Assembly: GCA_905236605.1 (NCBI GenBank) | Contig: CAJORD010000202.1 | Span: 1 to 8,650 of the forward strand | Direction: 5' to 3' | Source of the DNA: an uncultured Synergistales bacterium | GTDB taxonomy: Bacteria; Synergistota; Synergistia; Synergistales; Aminobacteriaceae | Length of the DNA: 8,650 nucleotides | Shown: in pieces, positions 1 to 6,215 of the stretch | Layout: each line of letters starts with the position of its first letter | Numbering within the stretch: the first letter of the stretch is position 1 | Notes under the pieces: model-generated | The model's input: only the letters and a program-made list of their open reading frames with translations | The model's database searches: none | What the model was told of the DNA's origin: nothing | Made by a program: the position numbers and the translations under genes

Positions 1-1013
1 AAATCACTGATAACCGTCCTTCCTAAATATGAATATGCATTGATAGTGGCTTTACGTCCTCTTGGTGTGCGTTCAAGTAATCCTTTTTGAATTAAATACG
101 GTTCGTAAATGTCTTCGATTGTTTGTGCATCTTCATTAAGTGCCGCCGCGAGAGTGCTTAATCCGACTGGGCCGCCGTTAAATAGGTCTATAATTGCACG
201 CAAAATTTTTCTATCACCCTCATCAAGCCCAGTTGCATCGACTTCTAACATATCCATTGCAAGCCTCGCGATATTTTCATCAATCTCGCTGGCTGCTCCA
301 TTTTGAACGGCTGCAACATCACGAACACGACGCAACAATCTCAATGCAACGCGCGGAGTACCTCTTGAACGTTTTGCAATTTCGATACTTGCATTTTTAG
401 AGATATTCGCGCCAAGCACGTTCGCAGCGCGAATTAAAATATTAGAAAGTTCTTCATCTGTGTACAATGCCAACTGCTCAACAATACCAAAACGCGCACG
501 CAATGGTGAGGTTAAAAGTCCAAGCCTTGTTGTAGCTCCGCAAAGTGTAAATTTAGGCAAATTAAGTGCTATTGTACGTGCAAGCGGGCCTTTCCCCACT
601 ACTATATGAAGTGTGAAATCTTCCATTGCAGGATATAAAATTTCTTCTACTTGCGGCGGCATTCGGTGTATCTCATCAATGAATAAAACGTCGTTGCGCT
701 CTATGTTTGAGACTATAGCAGCTAGATCCCCCGCGCGTTCCAATGCCGGCCCCGTAGTTGTACGAAGTTGACCGCCCATTTCTTGCGCGATAATGCCCGC
801 TAATGTAGTCTTGCCAAGCCCTGGAGGCCCATAAAATAAAATATGATCCAACGGTTCAGAGCGTCCTTTTGCAGCTGCAATGTAAATTTTTAACTTCTCT
901 TTTAGTTTTTCTTGACCTGTAAATTCGTCAAGATATTTCGGTCTAACCGTTATATCATCTGGATTTCTAGGAACGTCAAAAATTCTAGCGGGGGTTATCA
1001 AATTCTCAGCCAT
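1..1013 (-). CDS. ruvB: Holliday junction branch-migration ATPase RuvB (3' end cut off by window edge)
   Basis: RuvB is the hexameric AAA+ motor that, with RuvA, drives branch migration of Holliday junctions in recombinational repair. I translated 337 codons from the ATG at 1013 with no stop, and the frame runs off the left edge. Visible motifs are Walker A GPPGLGKT (residues 62-69), Walker B with DEIH (113-116), sensor 1 GATTR (159-163), the arginine-finger segment SPLRARFG (about 169-176), a sensor-2 region RGTPRVALRLLRR, and a C-terminal winged helix containing GGPVGLSTLA and ending near RTPRGRK. E. coli RuvB has 336 residues, so only a short tail should be missing. The ATG overlaps the ruvA stop by 1 nt (TAATG on the minus strand), with a GAGGGAG ribosome site at 1025-1031. 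It is the last gene of the ruvC-ruvA-ruvB run. Identity is near certain. Confidence 0.98.
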   Translation of the reverse strand, partial: MAENLITPARIFDVPRNPDDITVRPKYLDEFTGQEKLKEKLKIYIAAAKGRSEPLDHILFYGPPGLGKTTLAGIIAQEMGGQLRTTTGPALERAGDLAAIVSNIERNDVLFIDEIHRMPPQVEEILYPAMEDFTLHIVVGKGPLARTIALNLPKFTLCGATTRLGLLTSPLRARFGIVEQLALYTDEELSNILIRAANVLGANISKNASIEIAKRSRGTPRVALRLLRRVRDVAAVQNGAASEIDENIARLAMDMLEVDATGLDEGDRKILRAIIDLFNGGPVGLSTLAAALNEDAQTIEDIYEPYLIQKGLLERTPRGRKATINAYSYLGRTVISD

Positions 1014-1615
1014 TATTTATGCAACTCCCTCAATGACATTCGCAATAAATCCTCCTCGTTTAGTTTGTTGAATTCCTCACCATGCGCGGCGCGAAGAAGA
1101 TTAATAACTCCGCCGGCGTCTGAACGCGTGAAACCTAGCGATAACAAGGCGTCAATGACGTTTTCAACATGGCTTGAAGATTTTGGGATTTGCTCTGAAT
1201 CTTGTGTTATTGATTTTAATTCGGTTATATTTTTTAGCTCAAAACAAAGTCGTTCAGCGGTTTTTTTGCCTATACCCGGCACTTTCATAAACGCGTTTAC
1301 ATCTGCTGAAGAAATTGCATTTACAACTTTATCAATAGACAGCGCTGACAAAATAGCAATGCCAGTGCGGCCGCCAACTCCTTTTACACTCGTAAGGCGT
1401 AGGAAAAATTCACGCTCACGTTCGGAAGCAAAACCATAAATTACAGCTCCTGCTTCTGAAAATTGAAGATATGTTGTAATTTTAATTTCTTTGTTGACTT
1501 CGCATGAATTCAGGACCGAACGCGAACAAAGAATTTCAAATCCAATTCCGTTTACATCGAGTATTACAAGATTTTCGAGGATATCTAAAATTTTTCCAGT
1601 TAGAGAACGAATCAT
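1013..1615 (-). CDS. ruvA: Holliday junction-binding protein RuvA
   Basis: RuvA tetramers hold the four-way junction flat and load RuvB rings. The 200-residue length matches the family (E. coli 203). An N-terminal OB fold (about 1-63) ends in IYGF. Two helix-hairpin-helix motifs follow: GVGGRTG (79-85), which differs from the more usual GVGPKTA form, and a textbook VPGIGKKTAERL (112-123). A small C-terminal domain III (about 150-200), which contacts RuvB, comes after a linker rich in Ser and polar residues. In the acidic-pin loop, E54 aligns with E. coli E55, but the neighbouring D56 position appears to be Ala55. The ATG overlaps the ruvC stop by 4 nt (ATGA) and has no obvious Shine-Dalgarno site, so translation is probably coupled to ruvC. 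The stop overlaps the ruvB start. Confidence 0.98.
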   Translation of the reverse strand: MIRSLTGKILDILENLVILDVNGIGFEILCSRSVLNSCEVNKEIKITTYLQFSEAGAVIYGFASEREREFFLRLTSVKGVGGRTGIAILSALSIDKVVNAISSADVNAFMKVPGIGKKTAERLCFELKNITELKSITQDSEQIPKSSSHVENVIDALLSLGFTRSDAGGVINLLRAAHGEEFNKLNEEDLLRMSLRELHK

Positions 1616-2097
1616 GACGAAAATTTTAACGCTAGACCAGTTACAGCTGCAGCCAATGCGTCAGCCGTATCATCAGGCTTGGGGACTTCATCTAAAGCCA
1701 AAAATCTCTGTACCATACCTTGCACTTGTGATTTTACAGCGTCGCCAGTTCCACACAATGCCATTTTAATTTGATTAGGTTTAGGTTCGACAATAGGCAA
1801 ATGATTTTGCGCAACAAGCAGCATAACTGCACCACGGGCTTGATAAACATATTCGGCTGTGGTCGTGTTTCGCCCAAAAAACAAACGTTCAATAGATACT
1901 AAATCAGGTTTGCAAATTGTAATTTGCTCTTGCATAGCGTCATAAATTTTTAGCAAACGCTCTGTAAAACTTAAATCGGGCGAGGTCTCTATACAGCCGT
2001 AATTTAAGGCTCTGAGCTTGAATCCCGACTGCGCAACCGCGCCATATCCAACGCGTGCGAGGCCGGGATCTATACCCAAACATACTATATCTGACAA
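1612..2097 (-). CDS. ruvC: Holliday junction resolvase RuvC
   Basis: RuvC is the dimeric, Mg2+-dependent endonuclease that nicks Holliday junctions symmetrically, working with RuvAB. At 161 residues it is slightly shorter than E. coli RuvC (173). The four acidic catalytic positions are visible: D10 in GIDPG, E70 in VSIERLFFGRN, and D143 and D146 in DDTADALA. The aromatic pair after E70 (F73-F74) corresponds to the loop that stacks on the junction. The start codon is TTG (2095-2097). No ATG lies between the upstream in-frame yebC stop (9 nt away) and the GIDPG motif, so TTG is the best choice. The ribosome site is weak (GAAGAAG inside the end of yebC), which suggests coupling to yebC translation. 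The stop overlaps the ruvA start. Confidence 0.97.
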   Translation of the reverse strand: MSDIVCLGIDPGLARVGYGAVAQSGFKLRALNYGCIETSPDLSFTERLLKIYDAMQEQITICKPDLVSIERLFFGRNTTTAEYVYQARGAVMLLVAQNHLPIVEPKPNQIKMALCGTGDAVKSQVQGMVQRFLALDEVPKPDDTADALAAAVTGLALKFSS

Positions 2098-2106
2098 AAT
2101 TGTATT

Positions 2107-2862
2107 TTATTCTTCTTCGAGCTTAGCTGCGATTTCATCAGGGATTTCAAAATTAGAATAAACGTTCTGAACGTCATCATGTTCCTCAAGAGCGTCAACC
2201 AATTTCAAAACTTTTCGCGCCGCTTCTGCATCTGCTACTTCGACAGGGGTTTTAGCTATCATCGACACTTCTGCATTTTCAACGACGTATTTATTATCTT
2301 CCAATGCTCTTTGCAATGTATCCAAATCGCCGGGCTCGCAGTAAAGTGTAAAACCGCCGTCGCTTGCCTCCATATCTGACATTCCCGAATCAAGACCGAG
2401 TGTCATTAAATCATCTTCGTTGAGTCCTTCGCCCTTGACTTCGATAACGCCTTTGCGGTCGAACATCCATGCAACACTGCCGGATTCTCCCATTTGTCCG
2501 CCATTTCGTGCTAGTAGTGCGCGAATTTCTGGTGTTGTACGATTTCTATTATCGGTCATGACGTTGATAAGAACAGCGATTCCGGCCGGTCCATAGGCTT
2601 CATAAGTGAGTTCGTCGTATGAAATATCACCAAGTTCACCAGTACCGCGTTTAATTGCACGTGTAATATTGTCGTTGGGAACACTGACGGCCTTTGCGCG
2701 CTCGATTGCAGTCTTCAAGCGCATGTTCATAGCGGGATCTCCGCCGCCGTCTTTAGCTGCGATTATGATTGCGCGAACAAGTTTTTGAAAAAGATTTCCT
2801 CTTTTTGCGTCCTGTGCAGCCTTGCGGTGCTTAATGTTTGCCCATTTTGAATGTCCTGACAA
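2107..2862 (-). CDS. yebC: YebC/PmpR/TACO1 family protein
   Basis: This is the YebC/TACO1 family. Members were long annotated as transcription regulators, and some are now known to help ribosomes through difficult stretches such as proline runs. It begins with the family hallmark MSGHSKWANIKHRK and carries GGDPAMNMRLKTAIERAK (about 40-57), AYGPAGIA (about 89-96) and an acidic, Glu-rich C-terminus. Length (251 aa) is normal. The start is TTG (2860-2862): the family N-terminus begins exactly there, and an AGGAGTG ribosome site lies 9 nt upstream. It sits 36 nt after nadE and 9 nt before ruvC, all on one strand, so cotranscription is likely. yebC next to ruvC is a common arrangement in bacteria. 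The molecular role in this organism cannot be told from sequence. Confidence 0.97.
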   Translation of the reverse strand: MSGHSKWANIKHRKAAQDAKRGNLFQKLVRAIIIAAKDGGGDPAMNMRLKTAIERAKAVSVPNDNITRAIKRGTGELGDISYDELTYEAYGPAGIAVLINVMTDNRNRTTPEIRALLARNGGQMGESGSVAWMFDRKGVIEVKGEGLNEDDLMTLGLDSGMSDMEASDGGFTLYCEPGDLDTLQRALEDNKYVVENAEVSMIAKTPVEVADAEAARKVLKLVDALEEHDDVQNVYSNFEIPDEIAAKLEEE

Positions 2863-2898
2863 AATAAATCACTCCTGTTAAAAAATTAAAATTACAAC

Positions 2899-3666
2899 TT
2901 AAAATTTAAAAATTGGGATTGGCTTGCGTTTGTGTTCACTGCGTCTGCGCATGACGTCTATACGCTCTCGTGCTTTATCATCACTAAGTTTTCCTGTTGA
3001 CAAATATTCATCAAGAACATCGTAGCTAAAACCCATATCGCCTTCATCGGTCTGCCCTTCATAAAGTCCGGCGCTGGGCGCTTTTATGATGATTTTTTCG
3101 GGAACGTTTAAGATTTTTGCAATCTCACGAATTTCGCGCTTCAAAAAATTTGCAAGTGGCATTAAATCGACGCCGCTGTCGCCAAACTTTGTGAAGTAAC
3201 CTGTTTCAAATTCGGATTTATTGCTTGTGCCGCAGACGAGGAAATTTTTAGATTGCGCCACGGCGTAAAGCGTTACCATTCGTAAGCGCGCCTTCATGTT
3301 GGATTTCACGAGCGAATTAAAATCGCCTCCGATTGCGTTCAACATTGAATCAAAAATGCCGCTTAAATCAACTCGAATGAAATTTACGTCAATGGCTTCG
3401 GCTAAAAGTCTGGCGTCGGCCTCGTCCTCGTCGATGCTGTGGCAAGGCATGATTACACCGAGAACGCTTTCGCGCCCCAGAGCTTCACGACCAAGAGCAG
3501 CAAGCACAGAAGAATCAATTCCGCCGGATAATCCTAGGACGATTCCGGAGGCGTGGGCGTTGCTGACTTCAGCGCGGAGCCATTGTTCACAGTCATTAAT
3601 AATTTTTCGCAAGTTTGAAAAATTCCCCTCATTTAGATTAAAAACGCTCTTATTATACACTGTCAT
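2899..3666 (-). CDS. nadE: NH3-dependent NAD+ synthetase
   Basis: NadE catalyses the last step of NAD+ synthesis, amidating deamido-NAD+ with ammonia and ATP. It is an N-type ATP pyrophosphatase: the PP-loop SGGIDSS is at residues 47-53, with GTSNKSE (146-152) and FGDSGVDLMPL (161-171) further on, and the C-terminus contains HKRKPIP. It has no N-terminal nitrilase-type glutaminase domain, so it should use free ammonia or a partner. The longest frame starts at ATG 3666 (255 aa), but that ATG has no ribosome site and a promoter-like sequence straddles it. A TTG at 3610-3612 (codon 19) preceded by GAGGGG would give 237 aa, with the PP-loop near residue 29, closer to my recollection of short NadE proteins. 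The function is secure; the start is not. It is probably the first gene of the nadE-yebC-ruvCAB unit. Confidence 0.95.
   Translation of the reverse strand: MTVYNKSVFNLNEGNFSNLRKIINDCEQWLRAEVSNAHASGIVLGLSGGIDSSVLAALGREALGRESVLGVIMPCHSIDEDEADARLLAEAIDVNFIRVDLSGIFDSMLNAIGGDFNSLVKSNMKARLRMVTLYAVAQSKNFLVCGTSNKSEFETGYFTKFGDSGVDLMPLANFLKREIREIAKILNVPEKIIIKAPSAGLYEGQTDEGDMGFSYDVLDEYLSTGKLSDDKARERIDVMRRRSEHKRKPIPIFKF
3625..3630 (-). promoter_or_regulatory. Possible ribosome binding site for an internal nadE start
   Basis: The minus strand reads GAGGGG here, 12 nt before the TTG at 3610-3612 in the nadE frame. That gap is longer than ideal. It matters because the upstream ATG (3666) has only AT-rich sequence before it and no purine-rich site at all. 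Confidence 0.35.
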
Positions 3667-3682
3667 GCTATAATTAAGTCAA
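3652..3682 (-). promoter_or_regulatory. Candidate sigma-A promoter for nadE-yebC-ruvCAB
   Basis: Reading the minus strand, TTGACT (3677-3682) and a perfect TATAAT (3652-3657) are separated by 19 nt, slightly longer than the ideal 17. The -10 box lies inside the longest nadE frame, at codons 4-5. Transcription would therefore begin near 3645, after the ATG at 3666, leaving a leader with GAGGGG (3625-3630) before the TTG at 3612. The long spacer and the AT-rich surroundings lower confidence. Confidence 0.5.
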
Positions 3683-3722
3683 TAAAAAAGGCAGCCCCTC
3701 AAATTTCAAAAAGAATTATCTT

Positions 3723-3746
3723 TTGGTCACTACATTGGTCACTACA
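3723..3746. repeat. Perfect 12-bp tandem duplication
   Basis: TTGGTCACTACA occurs twice in immediate succession (3723-3734 and 3735-3746); on the minus strand this is TGTAGTGACCAA twice. It lies between the metH terminator and the nadE promoter, starting about 40 bp upstream of the candidate -35 box. Two helically spaced identical half-sites could bind a regulator, or this could be a simple slippage duplication. Similar TCAAATTT words occur on both sides (3699-3706 and 3753-3760). Confidence 0.85.
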
Positions 3747-3795
3747 AAAACTTCAAATTTTTTTAGCCGTCATCAAAATTCACGAAGGCGATTTC

Positions 3796-3827
3796 AAAAA
3801 TAAAAATTGCGATCACGATTCGCAATT
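3796..3827 (-). terminator. Intrinsic terminator of metH, overlapping its stop codon
   Basis: On the minus strand an 8-bp perfect stem, AATTGCGA (3820-3827) with TCGCAATT (3805-3812), encloses a 7-nt loop (3813-3819). TTTATTTTT (3796-3804) follows directly. The left arm is the last metH coding sequence, and the TGA stop (3813-3815) is in the loop. The stem is only moderately GC-rich, so efficiency is uncertain. It separates metH from nadE. Confidence 0.75.
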
Positions 3828-6197
3828 CGCGTTCAGACTTTCTAAAATTCTAATCCCTTCCATCGCATCACGCGCGTAGAAATCGGCGCCGGCATATTCG
3901 GCAAGCTCTGGCGTTAGAACCGCACCGCCGGCTATAACTTTTACATCAGGGCAAGCTGCTTTCAATTTTGCGATTGTATCTTTCATGCTCGCAACGGTCG
4001 TTGTCATCAAAGCACTTAGCCCGACGACTCGCGCACGTCCTTTCTCAACTTCTGCAACAATTTTTTCGGGCGGCACGTCCTTGCCAAGATCAATAACTTC
4101 AAAATTGTAATTTTCAAAAATTGTACGCACAATGTTTTTGCCAATGTCGTGAACGTCGCCATAAACCGTTGCTAAGATAACAGAACCTTTAGATTTACCT
4201 TCGGATCTTTCCATTGACGAAGCGAGAACTTCAAAGGCTGATTTAGCTGCTTCAGCGGATTTTATTAACTGAGGCAAGAATAATTTTCCAGTTTCATAAT
4301 CTTTACCGACTGAATCCAACGCTGGAACAATGTAATTTTCAATAATTTCGAGCGGCTTTCTTTCACTCAATAAAGCGCGCGTTTGTGTTGCGGCGTCGTC
4401 CCTCAGGCCCTTTTTAATTGCTGATTTCAGACCGTCATCAGAATTTGAAATTACAACTTGCGGAGCAGTTTTTGAAATTGTAATTCCTGGATTAGCTTCG
4501 CAGTACGAAATATAATTGTTGATGTCATTTTCGTCGCCGGATAACAGGTTCCATGCGCAAAGAGATTCTTTCAAATCTACGTCGCCTGGATTTATTATTG
4601 CAGCGTCAAGACCGTTGACTATTGCGGCGATTAACATTGTACGATTTATTAGTGGACGCCGTGGAAGTCCGAATGATACATTGCTAAGCCCTAAAACCGT
4701 GCAAACGCCTAGATTTTCTTTAACAAGTCTGATAGCCTTGAGCGTTTCAGGAACTAATTTTTGTTGTGCGCTTGCTGTGAGTGTAAGACAGTCTATTAAA
4801 ATATTTCTTCGTGGTATTCCGATTTTTTCGGCTTCACTTATGATCTTTTTGGCAATTTCAAATCTTTCTTCGGCCGTTTCAGGGATTCCGTTTTCATCGA
4901 GAGTTAAGCCTAGAACGCAAGCACCATATTTTTTCGCGATTGGTAAAATTTTCTCAAGACTTTCTGCTTTGCCATTCACGGAATTTAATAAAGGCTTTCC
5001 ATTATAAACTCTTGCAGCAACTTCAAGCGCGCTATAGTCAGAGCTGTCAATCTGAATCGGAAGATTTACAATTCCTTGAATTTCCATTAAAGATTTTTTC
5101 AAAACTTTTGGTTCGTCAATGTCGGGTAATCCTGCATTAAGATCAAGAACGTCCGCGCCCTGTTCAACCTGTTTCACAGCCTCTTTCAATAAATAATCGG
5201 TGTTGCCTTCACGAAGAGCTTTTTGCAATAATTTTTTTCCAGTTGGATTTAATCTTTCACCAATGACAACAAATTTTTCTCCGAACTTTACGAGCTTTGA
5301 AGCAGACGTTACAACGGTTTCATCTTTTACATTTCGTGATATAACATTCAAACCGCGCTGTAAAATTGCATTTTTCATTTTTAAAATGTGATCAGGAGTT
5401 GTACCACAGCAGCCGCCTAGAATACTAACGCCCATATCAGCGAATTTTACAGCAATTTCTGCGAACTCGTCCGGCGTAACATCATACTTTGAAACTCCAT
5501 CTCGAATTACTGGCAAGCCTGCGTTGGGTTGTACCATAACTGGAATATGCGACAATGTACAAATTTTTTCTACGATTGGCAAGAGCTGACACGGCCCGAG
5601 GGAACAGTTTACGCCAAGAGCGTCAATGCCGAGCCCCTCTAAAGTTGCAGTCATGGCTTCGATAGACGTACCAAAAAAAGTTCGGCCAGATTCTTCAAAA
5701 CTCATTGTAGCAAAAACAGGAAGATTTGAATTTTCTTTAGCCGCTAGCACAGCTGCTTTTAGTTCATATAGATCCGTGAAAGTTTCCAACAATATTGCAT
5801 CACAAAAATTTTTGCCTGCGTTGATCATCTCTGCGACAGCTTTGTAGATTTCATCAAATGTTGCGTCCCCTGAAGGAGCCATTACGCGCCCCGTAGATCC
5901 AATATCCAAAACTGCGTATGAATCTTCGCCCGCAGCTTTTTTTGCAAGTTTTGCGCCTGCCTCTATGACTTCAGCAACGCTATAATCTGATTTTGCTAGC
6001 TTAAATTTGTTTGCTCCGAACGTGTTTGCAGTTATAAAATTTGCACCTGCGCTTTTATATTCGTTGTGTATGGACAAAATTAAATCAGGATTTGTTAAAT
6101 TCAAAATTTCTGGGAGCTCACGCAGTTTCAAGCCGCGAGCCTGCAACATTGTGCCCATCGCACCATCAAAAAATAAAATTTTCTTTTTATCCAACAT
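3813..6197 (-). CDS. metH: Cobalamin-dependent methionine synthase, form without reactivation domain
   Basis: MetH moves a methyl group from methyl-tetrahydrofolate through cob(I)alamin to homocysteine, making methionine. Domains in order are: homocysteine S-methyltransferase (about 1-290) with zinc ligands C198 (VNCSLG) and C263-C264 (GGCCGTTP); pterin-binding (about 300-565) with VIGERLNPTGKK and DLNAG; a helical cap (about 590-665); and the B12 domain (about 668-790) with GDVHDIGKN, whose H683 is the expected cobalt ligand, then GLSAL and GGAV. The 794 residues end right after the B12 domain. The C-terminal AdoMet-binding reactivation domain of the roughly 1,220-residue E. coli enzyme is absent, so reactivation would need a separate protein not seen here. 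The ATG has an AGGAGA site 8-9 nt upstream. It begins 18 nt after the chemoreceptor stop, with no room for its own riboswitch. Confidence 0.97.
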   Translation of the reverse strand: MLDKKKILFFDGAMGTMLQARGLKLRELPEILNLTNPDLILSIHNEYKSAGANFITANTFGANKFKLAKSDYSVAEVIEAGAKLAKKAAGEDSYAVLDIGSTGRVMAPSGDATFDEIYKAVAEMINAGKNFCDAILLETFTDLYELKAAVLAAKENSNLPVFATMSFEESGRTFFGTSIEAMTATLEGLGIDALGVNCSLGPCQLLPIVEKICTLSHIPVMVQPNAGLPVIRDGVSKYDVTPDEFAEIAVKFADMGVSILGGCCGTTPDHILKMKNAILQRGLNVISRNVKDETVVTSASKLVKFGEKFVVIGERLNPTGKKLLQKALREGNTDYLLKEAVKQVEQGADVLDLNAGLPDIDEPKVLKKSLMEIQGIVNLPIQIDSSDYSALEVAARVYNGKPLLNSVNGKAESLEKILPIAKKYGACVLGLTLDENGIPETAEERFEIAKKIISEAEKIGIPRRNILIDCLTLTASAQQKLVPETLKAIRLVKENLGVCTVLGLSNVSFGLPRRPLINRTMLIAAIVNGLDAAIINPGDVDLKESLCAWNLLSGDENDINNYISYCEANPGITISKTAPQVVISNSDDGLKSAIKKGLRDDAATQTRALLSERKPLEIIENYIVPALDSVGKDYETGKLFLPQLIKSAEAAKSAFEVLASSMERSEGKSKGSVILATVYGDVHDIGKNIVRTIFENYNFEVIDLGKDVPPEKIVAEVEKGRARVVGLSALMTTTVASMKDTIAKLKAACPDVKVIAGGAVLTPELAEYAGADFYARDAMEGIRILESLNANCES

Positions 6198-6215
6198 ACA
6201 ATTATTCTCCTAAAA

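Noticed and set aside
912..1439. 175-codon plus-strand frame
   Set aside because: It is antisense to ruvB and ruvA, which are unambiguous. Its predicted protein has no recognisable domain, and I see no promoter for it.
2863..2898. Terminator between nadE and yebC
   Set aside because: The 36-nt gap has T runs but no GC-containing hairpin, so cotranscription is the simpler reading.
3723..3746. Tandem 12-mers as a CRISPR remnant or phage attachment site
   Set aside because: The repeats are too short, with no spacers between the copies. No integrase or tRNA is adjacent.
4516..5007. 163-codon plus-strand frame
   Set aside because: It lies wholly antisense to the pterin domain of metH and shows no family resemblance.
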